Part shown: positions 21,296 through 32,498 of the stretch, piece by piece
Position numbering within the stretch: the stretch's first letter is position 1
How the letters are laid out: each line of letters starts with the position of its first letter
Assembly: GCA_023374045.1 (NCBI GenBank)
Contig: CM041777.1
Span: forward strand, 460,592,251 to 460,656,250
DNA: 64,000 nucleotides
Direction of reading: 5' to 3'
Source: Limonium bicolor
Taxonomy: Eukaryota > Streptophyta > Magnoliopsida > Caryophyllales > Plumbaginaceae
Made by a program: the position numbers and the translations under genes
The notes under the pieces: model-generated
What the model was told of the DNA's origin: nothing
Database searches by the model: none
The model's input: the letters and a program-made list of their open reading frames with translations, nothing else

Positions 21296-21766
21296 AAATT
21301 TGTCTAGAAACTAGAGGACTTAGTGTGTAAGAAGAGGAAATAACCTAGGAAGTAACTAGGTGTAATTGGAGAGTTTAAAGTGAGTGTTTGATACCTTGAA
21401 AACAGATTTGAGAAGGACTTAGGTAATGAGAAGAACTAGGATGTAAAGTAATGCATTTTGAATGCTAGGAGTGGCATTAGTTGAGGGAGTATTGAAGGAT
21501 AGAAGTTAAGGTGAAAATCTGTAGCATAAGAGGGAAGAACAAAATCTGTAGCATTAGTGAAATGAAAACTAGTATAAGTGTTGGAATGAAATGAGGAAAA
21601 ATGTGTAAGTGAATCTAGGATTGAGTAATGAGTTTGATGGATGAACTAAGGTGATTTAGAGGGTTTAATTAGTGCTAAATCATGTGGGGATGTATTGGTT
21701 GAGGTTAGGGAAGCAATAGGAAAGTAAGAAACTGAAAACAGATTTTAAAACTGAAGTACTGGGCCG

Positions 21767-22161
21767 GACCGACCTTGGGACCGAACTTGCAAGGTCGGTC
21801 GAGCCTTGAATTACAAAGACGGGAAGTCTTCTGACTTCGACCGACCTTGGGACCGAACTTTCCAAGGTCGGTCGAGTCGTAAAATGGTAGAACCAGAAGT
21901 CACTGACTTCGATCGACCTTGGGACCGGACTTGGCAAGGTCAGTCGAAGCTTAAAATTTGAACCCAGAAACTCTCTGACTTGGACCGACCTTGGGACCTA
22001 CCTTGCAAGGTCGGTTGAGTCTTAGATTTTCGAAACCAGGACTTACTGACTTGGACCGACCTTGGGGACCGGACTTGCAAGGTCGGTCGGGCCAGAATTT
22101 TCCAGCGATGAATCTTACTGACTTCGACCGACCTTGGGTCCGACCCTGGGTAAGGTCGGTC
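21767..22161 (+). repeat. 72-bp tandem array of hairpins in LTR X (six units)
   Basis: Six units start at 21767, 21839, 21911, 21983, 22054 and 22126, a period of 71-72 bp. Each has GACCGACCTT...AAGGTCGGTC, able to form a stem of about 10 bp around GGGACCGAACTTGC-like loops. Units differ by a few bases each, so the array is old enough to have diverged. Confidence 0.93.
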
Positions 22162-22197
22162 GAGTCAAAACAAAAAAAATGATTATAGTAATCATAT

Positions 22198-22255
22198 GTG
22201 TATATATATGTGTATATATATATGTCTATACACATATGTATATATATATATATAG
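22198..22255. repeat. TA/TG microsatellite
   Basis: Runs of GTGTATATATATG and TATATATATATA; simple sequence inside LTR X. Confidence 0.9.
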
Positions 22256-23863
22256 TAGTACACCATCAATGAAGTAGTAAAGGTAAGAAAGTAAGTACAT
22301 GAGTAGGAAAGCAAGTTTAAGGAGTAATAAGAAAATAATGGTTTTTCATAATCCATTATGAATGTAAAGAAGTAGTAAGTATACATTAGAAGTATTAATG
22401 AAGGAATAAGTTGGATCGATAATGGATCATTGATCATACAACTTCATGTATGTATAGGAATCAAATTGTTGAACACCGAAGGAACCCGGTAGTATGAATA
22501 CGACAGTGTACGGTATGATTTTCTCATGCTCTGTATCCTAACTTGGTTACCCCGATTTGTGTGCTTATGTGATCACTCAAATAAGATAAATGCATGAATC
22601 GGATTTTTATTGCACTTAATTGTGTTTGAACTATATTGTTCTTATTGTATTCTCTTGAACATTTAGTTTGTATAATTCATGAAATGTATGGATGAGAATA
22701 AAGTGTATGTGTATATGGATGTGTACATGTGTAGTGTATTAACCCTTTGTATGGGTGCAATGACTTCTGCTAATTCCTAACCACCTAACTCCTAACATGA
22801 GTATTGAGTAAATGGAATGAATAGAAGTCCGATATAGTTTCGGCCACGCGTGAGGATAAGGAAACACAAGAGGTTGGACCCGAATCCTAGCTGTAATCTT
22901 TTCCATGGACCAAACCCCTTAAATGGGTAGCATCCTGGATTAGTGGGCCACCCTAAAGCCCGGTGGTGGGATGTAGTAGTCCCTGCCCGGAGGTCATACC
23001 GACTTGACTTGAGTAAAGTAAGTAAGAAGTAAAGTATTGTATGTGTATTGGTCTTGACTAGTGTAAGTCGTTGACCTTGAGTAAAAGAGTAACGGACACC
23101 CGATTAACCCGGGTGTGTAAAGGAGCTAACAAGCCTTGTGTATGTATTGGAGAAGTGTATCTCCGTATTGCGGTAAGTATGATGTAAGTATGAAAGGTCA
23201 ACTTGTAATGTCTTCCTTGTATGCCTTGAATGTAGGCATGTTTGGTGGAATGAATGTATTGTATCGTATAAGAGCATGTATGTATGTATGAATGAAACGA
23301 ACCGCATGTATTCGACCAAAAAGTTGGCGTACCCTCGCTAGTACGCGGGGTATGTGGCTATCATATGCAGCGTAAGCTGAGCCCCTTGGGGCACTGTTTT
23401 TATTTTACAGGTACCCGCGAGGCGTGATGGTCGAGTAAGGACCGGAATGAATTCCTTTGAGTAGTTAGTAGGATTGGAATGGTGTACTGAGTTGTACACG
23501 GCTTAGACCTTTTTGAGAAGTCGGTGTACCATGTGGTACACCTTTTTGGATAATGAATTTGTGATTGTAGAAATGAGTAGATGTACTAACTCGTAATTTT
23601 GGGAATAGGCTTGGAATGTAATTTATATATTTCGGATACTCGGTAATCAAAGTTTAAGTAGGTAATTGGTAATGTATTGTAAGGATTTATTTACTCGGTA
23701 TATTCTAATAGTCAGACCGTCACTGTAAGTAGTAGTAGCCTTGTTAGTCTTGGAATGACTAACGGCGTTGTATCACCCGCCAGGAGTAAGTATTCCGCTG
23801 CATGTATAGTAATTATGGGAACGGTTAGAGGATAATATAAGGATTAGCGGTTGGGGTGTTATA

Positions 23864-26791
23864 ATATAAGCTTGGAAAACATAGAATATAAACCTATAAG
23901 TATCTGTGTGAAAATATGTAAGGTTTTGAGGGTTTATTGAGTGATTAAATGTGCTCCAAGAGTTAGAGAAATTTTAGTAGGTAATTAGACTAAGTTTGAG
24001 TAAAGTTTGGGAGGAAATGTAAATATAAGTATAAGGGATTAATGTAGAAAACCAAAAATAAAAATAGATGGGGGCTGGAAAGTCATTTCCGAAAACAGTA
24101 GGGGTAACAATGAAAAATCAAATAATTATAGAGTTACAATTATAAGACAAATGTAAGTAGTGGTCATTTGTAAAGTTTAGGAAATTTATGTGGTCAAAAG
24201 GTAGTTATGATAAAGATGGGGGCAAACCGTGAGCTTCATGAAAGTATGGGCATATGAGTGTATTGGAGATTAAATATAGGGTTGGTCAAGGCATTGACCA
24301 AAATTTGGGATTAGAAAAGAGTTATAACATAAAATGTTAAGTTTATAGAAGTTTTGGGGTGGAGATGTAATTTAAAGAAAATTAGGGGCATAACCGAATT
24401 AATATAGGGGCTGTTGGATAATTACCAAAAATATTGGGGTGGAATTGGGATTTACTAGGAGGAAATATTAAAACTATAGGTCATACGGTAATAATGACAC
24501 ATATGTAAATATTATAAGAATTATGGGGTCAAAATATAATTATAGAAAAGTCTAGTGCAAAACCGAAAATAAATGGGGCTGGATTGTAATTTTTGAAAGT
24601 TATGGTGTTCAAATAATAAATACCGAAATTTTAGGGGTGGAGACATAATTTGATTAAGCAAGGATATAAAACTGTATAATATAATGTAATTAGAAGTGGA
24701 ATGTAAAGTTTATAAATTATTGGAGTTATGATGTAAATAACCGAAAATATAGTTGTTCCATTCGAATTAAAATTGTAATAAATCCTATGTGGATATTTGG
24801 AGGAATTGGAGAAGAAATCTTGATTTAAGGAATTATGAAATTAAAACTATAGGTATGTAAGTATAAGAAATTAATGTGTAAACATTGAAAGGTTGCTTAG
24901 AGAAGGATTATAAATAATGAAAGTTATAAAAATATTTAAGACAATACGTGACCTATGAATACCATTAAGGAATTAGTAAAGTTGTTAAGTCGTTTAGACA
25001 ATTATAAGCATAAGATTTAAGTAATATGTGTGTATACATTTAAGGATTTTAAAATAAGTCAAATGGAAATAAAATAACATGTACACATGAAATCATGAAG
25101 GTAATTGAAAGTAAATTACCATACTATTATAAGTCTTATGGAAAAAAACTATATGATTAATAAACGATACCGTAATTACAATAAGAATACGGGATGGAAG
25201 AAATAGTAATAAACGGTAATCACATTGCGATGCGGTTTTTGGAATTAGTACGTAAATGCATGAAGTGCATGCACATGCATGTAAGGATTAAGACGTAGGA
25301 AAACGTTTCATAAGTAAACTAATAACCGGATGAATTATTGACACATTCGGTTAATAAATTATAGGCGGGATTCGTATTGGATAGCCGGGATTGCTAGACG
25401 AAGTTAGGCGGACGTCTATTAGGCTAAGGTATGGTTTCTTGTAGCATGCTTGCTACCGAGTTATACTCGGCTTGTGTGCTTGTTGTCTGTCTGAAAAACG
25501 ACCCCCAAGATTAAAGCAAGTAAATTGACTATTGTTGATGTTGTATGATTGTGTGATGTTACCTCGTCTTTATATCTGTCGTGCTACTAACTACACAGTA
25601 GAGTAGTCTAACACACAAGGGAATGAGTTGGATTATGGATGGAGAATTCAGGAAGATTAAGAGGATGGATTTACATGAGTGTGATATTAATTGTAAACAC
25701 CCTCATTAATTGTTAACGACATTAAAGTGATGTCCCGAAGTAACAAAGGAAGAGATTATAAGAATTTGGCTAACGCTAACTATTGGGGGGAACGAGAGGA
25801 TCCGGGTAGACCGGGCACGCGTGTTTATTGGATTGAGAGGATGGTATCTATAACAGAACCAACCTCGTTACAGTGCGTCTACGGACTGCGCTGCCCCGGA
25901 GCCAAGCGATTGGCTCCCCGTCTTTGGCACATGATCATTGACATGGGTGAGTTATATGTATATAAATTTATGTATATATGCCACTATCGGCACAGATTAT
26001 TGGTTTGTGATGCGTAGCGTTCACTTGGTACGGGCCACCTGCCCTAAGTTAAAACTGTAAGCAGTCTCAAAATTCAGACTGTCTTGAGAACATTAAGATG
26101 TATATGCATGATCCCGTTGTGTGGATTGCAAGGAAGAGTATCTGAACATAAACAATACCAATGAGAGGATTGCACTAATCGAGAAGAGAAAGGCACGGGA
26201 GGACTGAAGGATTAAAACTTAAATTAAGGTTAAGAGATGAAAGAATGCTAACTCTGTCGTGACGATTTGATCCCATTGAGTAGGATCACCCATTGATTAT
26301 TGGTTGACTATGTGATTGGCATGCTGAGTGTTTACAGTATTTCATTATATATGCATGTCTGTTAATAAATTAACCGCATGTTCATCCGACCAATTAGTTG
26401 AGTGTAGCCCGGTCGCACGTGGGCTACACGTTATCATACCAGCGTAGTTTGCTGAGCCTTCGGGCACCCCATTTTCAGGTACTGAACTAGAGAGCTTCAA
26501 GCGGAGCGTAGTGGGTAGACGACGTACGGGTATGTTAATGTTGGTTAGAGATATTATTAGACTTGTGTTGTATTAATTAAGGCTTAGTGACTCGGTATGT
26601 ATTTTAAGGAGATTGGTATTGTATTTCCAGTCATTCAGACCGTAACATTTTGGATGGGAAGGCCTTGTCAGTCACGGGGGTGGCTGGCGGCGGTAACACT
26701 TATTATTGTTTGAGTTATATCCGCTGCGGTTTGTTGTTTATGTTCGAATTCATTAAACGTTGAGTACGGGATTTAGATTTGTGGTGTTACA
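23864..26791 (+). repeat. LTR a of the tandem chromovirus array (5' truncated)
   Basis: Nearly identical to 41953-45326 of LTR c apart from the MITE there. Its first about 2.7 kb lies off-window, displaced by element X (X target duplication probably ATATA at 23864-23868). It ends GGTGTTACA at 26791, and a primer-binding site follows at 26798. The 96-codon ORF at 25727 recurs in all three LTR copies and has no recognisable domain. Confidence 0.88.
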
Positions 26792-26797
26792 AAAAAG

Positions 26798-26809
26798 TGG
26801 TATCAGAGC
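26798..26809 (+). promoter_or_regulatory. Primer-binding site (initiator tRNA-Met), array copy 1
   Basis: TGGTATCAGAGC, followed by the same fold-back CGTAGTTACGCTC as in element 1. Confidence 0.92.
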
Positions 26810-29800
26810 GTAGTTACGCTCTAATGACTGGAAATACCGAGTTTAGGAATTCTAATAGTGGGTTAGGGGTTGTGAGTAGTGCGAAAGGCGCGTTAGTTAG
26901 GATTTTTCCCCAGTGATTACTGGATATATATATACAGACACCTACGCCCACCCTCTACATCCCCAGTTTGAATTATTCAGGGAAAGAATGACAGAGAGGC
27001 AGAAAGTCTCCTCTTACTCGGGAAAACCCGATCTGGCATTTACTAAATGTTATACAATCAATTCGGGAAGAAAACTTTACTATATAATAGTTCTAAGACC
27101 TGAAGTTTTGACTGGAGTGCAAAGTTTAGAGACACTGCCAATGTAACCATACCTTTAGAAAGACCAATTTTATCGGCATCTTGGGTCGACATGCGTAGCA
27201 GTCGATAAAACCCTGCCTGACAAGCAAGGGGGAAGCACTACCAAGCGCGGTAGAAAGGGAAAAGAAGCTACAGGAACCCATGACAGATGTCCAATGGAGC
27301 ATAACAGCGAAACAATACCATACATGGTGAAGACCACATGAAAGTCTATTCTAAAGTGAGTAACCCAAGCCTCCACAAATCAAGAAGGTTACGAAGACAG
27401 GACAGAGATAACCCAGACGAATAAGAAACATATGCGAACGGTACTCCGAGGTATGGCTGCAATGCAGTGCCTAGGAAAAGTTGATACTATAACCGTAATT
27501 AAATGTGTCAAATAGGGGCACAGATGAAGGGAACGCACTACATAGGGTCACCTCAAAAGGAGAACGCCCTAACAAGGAACCATCTTACCAGGGACGATCA
27601 AACGAGCGGCTTAGACAGTCAGCCCACAAATATTGAGAGGCGCGGAAGAGCAGACAGATGCAAGTATGGTGAGACCAGGAGAATGCACAGTAACGCCACA
27701 TGGGCGTATTGAGAAAACCATCTTGCTGGCGCACTTGCTATAGCAAGTGCTGCCACAATGAAAACTATAACAGGGAAGCCGTAACGGCAGGAGCAGCATG
27801 CTATAGTTAGGAAAAATATAAATACGGATTGAAACCCAAAAGATCAAGAAGACGAGAACTCGAAGGAGCCTAACAGCTTGGACCATTGTAAATTTGAAGG
27901 GACATACCAGTTAGCAGGGAGAACAGTTGGCCAGCCTTACTCAACACTATAATTACAGTAACAATTTCACCTAAATGCGTGCACTAGAACCCAATGGACC
28001 TACACCGACGACACCAACTGCAGACACGACAGTAAGGAGTACCAAATCCCATCACAAACACCTTGAAGACAGCCCACCAACATCGAGATAAGAACAAGGA
28101 AAATCAAAGAAATCCTACAAAAAGAATATTCCGAAACATAAAGTGAAACTACCAAATGGGAACGTCCAACAAATTGGACGAGAGAACTAGAATACCAATG
28201 ACCCTAACAATACACATACACATACACATACTACACATAACCGTTTCCCAACCTTGGAAGAAGAATAGATGATATAGCCCAAAGGGAACGAGGCAAACCT
28301 AGAAGGAAACAACCCACAAAGAGGGTGTTACAAGGTTTTATGAAGACGAATGATACCGCATTTTCAACGAAATCAGATACAAACTCCCAGGACAACCACC
28401 AAGATCATTCTTCATTGAAGATGATATTAAACCGCAGTAAGGAGAGTAAAGGAGAAGAAAATTAAATGACGACCAACCCAAGGTCAGAAGTCACTACAAT
28501 ATTAAAGAGGAAAGTTCAAACCATCATACCTCAAGGTCAATACAGCTAACCCAACACACCTATAAACATTAGCCGATTGAACTGCCCCACTTAGTAACAC
28601 CCAAGTATAATTGTTAAGGATGCCAGCATCAATAAGATGAATAAAGCATTGTGGGAAAGCATATGATAGCCGGAATAAATATCCAGTCAAACACCGAAAG
28701 ATCGATGCCTAAACTGAAGATATCCTTAGTTGCTGAGAAGACTCAAGTCTAAAGGGGCAAAGAGATCGTCGCAAACGACCACCTGGTGAAGTCATTAGAG
28801 AACCAGAAACCTTCGACTCGAAGATGGAAAATGACGGACAGTAAACAAGCACTGAAATACTTGAAGGAACACCCATGAAGGAAGCAAGATGCACCAACCC
28901 TGGCATAGAGTTCGGAACGACATCTAGAGGTAATAAGTTGATTGGAGGCATGCAGAAACTAGAAAGTAAGGAATAGCCTGTAAATGAGCAGAGCTCAATG
29001 CGCAAGGAAGGATAAAAAGGGGCATATCTAAGCCATGAACCGACTACAACTGTAGACATAAACGATTGCAGAACCTATAACTTATTAAGATTAAAGGCAC
29101 CACCGAGGGAAGAGAAACACCATGTTTCAGTGGAGAGAAGAACAAACCAACTGAGCCACATCGATTGAAAGGAAGAAATAAATAACTTAACTATTGAGAA
29201 TGGAAACTATAAACCCCAGAATTCCTTAGGGGTGTCCCAAGGACATGTACAACGGAAGAGAACTGTACCCTCGAATCTAGAACCAGTTACCAGGAAAGGA
29301 AGGAAGCAATAACTATTGGGACCACACATAAATGCGGAGTGACCAATGCTCAAAAGGACTCGTGAACTAGACGAATTACTCATTTCTAAGTCAGCCAAAC
29401 AGGTGGTAAACACAACCATAAATAGTGAAGGAATGTGAGGAAGGCTAACCTACACACGAATTTGAACTGAAGCAATCAACTTCATGTTAAAAGACAGTGA
29501 CTTGATAGTACAACGCAACAATAGCCGCATATTTGAACCCTAAGAACTTCCAGTGCATTTCACCAAAAAGGGATTGAACAATGGTGGACGTTAGATTGAC
29601 TTATTGAAGAAATGAATCAATGAATAATACACGAATGATAAGACTAACAATAGTGGATAGCTTGGCAACAATACCTATCTAAGGAAAAGTACATGGTGCG
29701 CAAGAAAGCGACCATCACATGTAACTGTCAAACATTGACATGGAAGACCAATTTATGAATTAAACATGATGTGAATGGAAAATCGGTTGGGAGTCAGACT

Positions 29801-30653
29801 GCGAATTAATGACAGTATGTTAGACCATGCGAGGAGAGATGTCACAAGCAGCGCATTGCTCATTCCTAGTACATTTACATAAGGGACTGGAAGTGCATTC
29901 CGGGAGGATCAACGTAGAAATGGATGTGATAGACCTTGAAACAAGAATACTCAACTGCCAAGAGATCAGATACGTACTAAATGCGAAAATGCATAACGTA
30001 GCGACGAACGTCATAGAAGGAATTACCTTGGATTGAGGTCGGGAGGAACCAGTAGTGTGTAAATATACGCCGATGCATAAAGAATGCAAGGTTATGTCGA
30101 TGAGAAGACATTTTGGAGGAACTAGAACTACCGAGAGATGAAATGCCAGGCGGTGCGTGAAACACTGAATGCTAAGCTGTGTCCAAACGTCATCGTCAAC
30201 CTTAGACCGAAAGTTAGTCAGAAGGAACAATTCAAACAACCAAGAGTACGCTAAAAGCATGAACATAAAATCTCCAGAGTAATGGATATACTATCTATAA
30301 CCCATCAAGTCCGCATGTAACAGGAGATATTAAGCGTCGATTGGAAGACCTTTAATCCCAGAATTATAGGGATACGATGGATGAACAATACCTTAAGAAG
30401 AAGGGAAAGGAACAAGTAGAACTCTAAGATATCAGGGTCGCGCAGCACACGCTTGCGGGCCCATATCTCATAGGTTCAGAATAACCTAAGAAGGTGGGAG
30501 AATAAATGAAATATTTTACCAAGAAACCTGGAGTCTTAGAGGCTAGAACCGAACCCTATTGTGAGATTCGTACAAACCGAAAAAAAAAACCCTTTATACA
30601 CAGACCTTTCAACGATGATATATTATTGATTACGTGGGCGTAATCCTTTTTAA
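26810..30653 (+). pseudogene. Decayed internal region of array copy 1 (gag, AlkB-like block, pol remnants)
   Basis: No long sense ORF survives; stops and small deletions are dense. Patches still align by eye to element 1: a gag linker and zinc-knuckle area (about 27590-27840), an AlkB-like block around 28335-28480 (22 bp at 28404-28425 differ at two positions from 2666-2687), and an RNase H/integrase junction and integrase zinc area (about 29500-29900). Order and spacing agree with element 1. The region ends at GATTACGTGGGCGTAATCC near 30650. Sizeable antisense ORFs here are chance products. Confidence 0.62.
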
Positions 30654-32480
30654 TGGTATTCGTTTTAAAGTTGTTAATTCGTATAGACAATTATAAGCAT
30701 AAAATTTAAGTAATACGTGTGTATACATTTAAGGATTTTAAAATAAGTCAAATGGAAATAAAATAACATGTACACATGAAATCATGAAGGTAATTGAAAG
30801 TAAATTACCATACTATTATAAGTCTTATGGAAAAAAACTATATGATAAATAAATGATACCGTCATTACAATAAGAATACGGGATGGAAGAAATAGTAATA
30901 AACAGTAATCACATTGCGATGCGGTTTTTGGAATTAGTGCGTAAATGCATGAAGTGCATGCACATGCACGTAAGGATAAAGACGAAGAAAAACGTTTCAT
31001 AAGTAAACAAATAACCGGATGAATTATTGACACATTTGGTTAATAAATTATAGGCGGGATTCGTATTGGATAGCCGGGATTGCTAGACGAAGTTAGGCGG
31101 GCGTCTATTAGGCCAAGGTATGGTTTCTTGTAGCATGCTTGCTACCGAGTTATACTCGGCTTGTGTGCTAGTTGTCTGTGTGAAAAATGACCCCCAAGAT
31201 TAAAGCATGTAAATTGGACTATTGTTGATGTTGTATGATTGTGTGATGTTACCTCGTCTTTATATCTGTCGCGCTACTAACTACACAGTAGAGTAGTCTA
31301 ACACACAAGGGAATGAGTTGGATTATGGATGGAGAATTCGGGAAGATTAAGAGGATGGATTTATATGAGTGTGATATTAACTGTAAACTCCCTCATTAAT
31401 TGTTAACGACATCAAAGTGATGTCCTGAAGTAACAAAGGAAGAGATTATAAGAATTTGGCTAACGCTAACTATTGGGGGAACGAGAAGATCCGGGTAGAC
31501 CGGGCACGCGTGTTTATTGGATTGAGAGGATGGTACCGATAACAGAACCAACCTCGTTGGAGTGCGTCTACGGACTGCGCTGCCCCGGAGCCAAGCGATT
31601 GGCTCCCCGTCTTTGGCACATGATCATTGACAGGGGTGAGTTATATGTATATAAAGTTATGTATATATGCCACTATCGGCACAAATTATTGGTTTGTGAT
31701 GTGTAGCGTTCACTTGGTACGGGCCACCTGCCCTAAGTTAAAATTGTAAGCAGTCTCAAAATTCAGACTGTCTCGAGAACATTAAGATGTATATACATGA
31801 TCCCGTTGTGTGGATTGCAAGGAAGAGTATCTGAACATAAACAATACCAATGAGAGGATTGCACTAATCGAGAAGAGAAAGGCACGGGAGGACTGAAGGA
31901 TTAAAACTTAAATTAAGGTTAAGAGATGAAAGAATGCTAACTCTGTCGTGACGATTTGATCCCATTGAGTAGGATCACCCGTTGATTATTGGTTGACTAT
32001 GTGATTGGCATGCTGAGTGTTTACAGTATTTCATTATATATGCATGTCTGTTAATAAATTAACCGCATGTTCATCCGACCAATTAGTTGAGTGTAGCCCG
32101 GTCGCACGTGGGCTACACGTTATCATACCAGTGTAGTTTGCTGAGCCTTCGGGCACCCCATTTTCAGGTACTGAACTGGAGAGCTTCAAGTGGAGCGTAG
32201 TGGGTAGACGACGTACGGGTTATGTTAATGTTGGTTAGAGATATTATTAGACTTGTGTTGTGTTAATTAAGGCTTAGTGACTCGGTATGTATTTTAAGGA
32301 GATTGGTATTGTATTTCCAGTCATTCAGACCGTAACATTTTGGATGGGAAGGCCTTGTCAGTCACGGGGGTGACTGGCGGCGGTAACACCAATATTGTTT
32401 GAGTTATATCCTATGCGGTTTGTTGTTTATGTTCGAATTCATTAAACGCTGAGTACGGGATTTAAAGTTGGGGTGTTACA
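30654..32480 (+). repeat. LTR b of the tandem array, 5' part deleted
   Basis: Matches 24964-26791 and the end of LTR c with few differences. It joins directly to internal sequence at about 30653, so the polypurine tract and about 3.9 kb of LTR start are missing. It ends GGGGTGTTACA at 32480 and is followed by a primer-binding site at 32487. Confidence 0.88.
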
Positions 32481-32486
32481 AAAAAG

Positions 32487-32498
32487 TGGTATCAGAGC
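32487..32498 (+). promoter_or_regulatory. Primer-binding site (initiator tRNA-Met), array copy 2
   Basis: TGGTATCAGAGC seven bases after the end of LTR b, with the fold-back CGTAGTTACGCTC. Confidence 0.92.

Larger units (their letters stand above)
21296..23863 (+). repeat. LTR of gypsy element X, right part
   Basis: Continuation of the LTR split by the MULE. It contains a six-unit hairpin array (21767-22161), a TA/TG microsatellite, a conserved GCTGAGCCCC...GGGGCA block (about 23376-23395) also found near other LTR ends here, and the terminal GGGGTGTTATA at 23863. No primer-binding site follows; instead the sequence continues at 23864 with the interior of a different LTR (compare 41953). X is therefore a 3' or solo LTR inserted in the tandem array. 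Confidence 0.7.

Noticed and set aside
21767..22161. CRISPR-like array of regularly spaced repeats
   Set aside because: This is plant DNA; whole units are tandem copies with related spacers, not unique spacers.
25727..26017. 96-codon plus ORF repeated at 31473 and in LTR c near 44330
   Set aside because: Shared only because the three LTRs are copies; length varies, the start shifts and no domain is recognisable.
29820..30266. 148-codon minus ORF, with a 153-codon counterpart at 37041-37502
   Set aside because: It is antisense to decayed pol sequence, and the two copies come from one duplicated array. No domain or credible composition was found.
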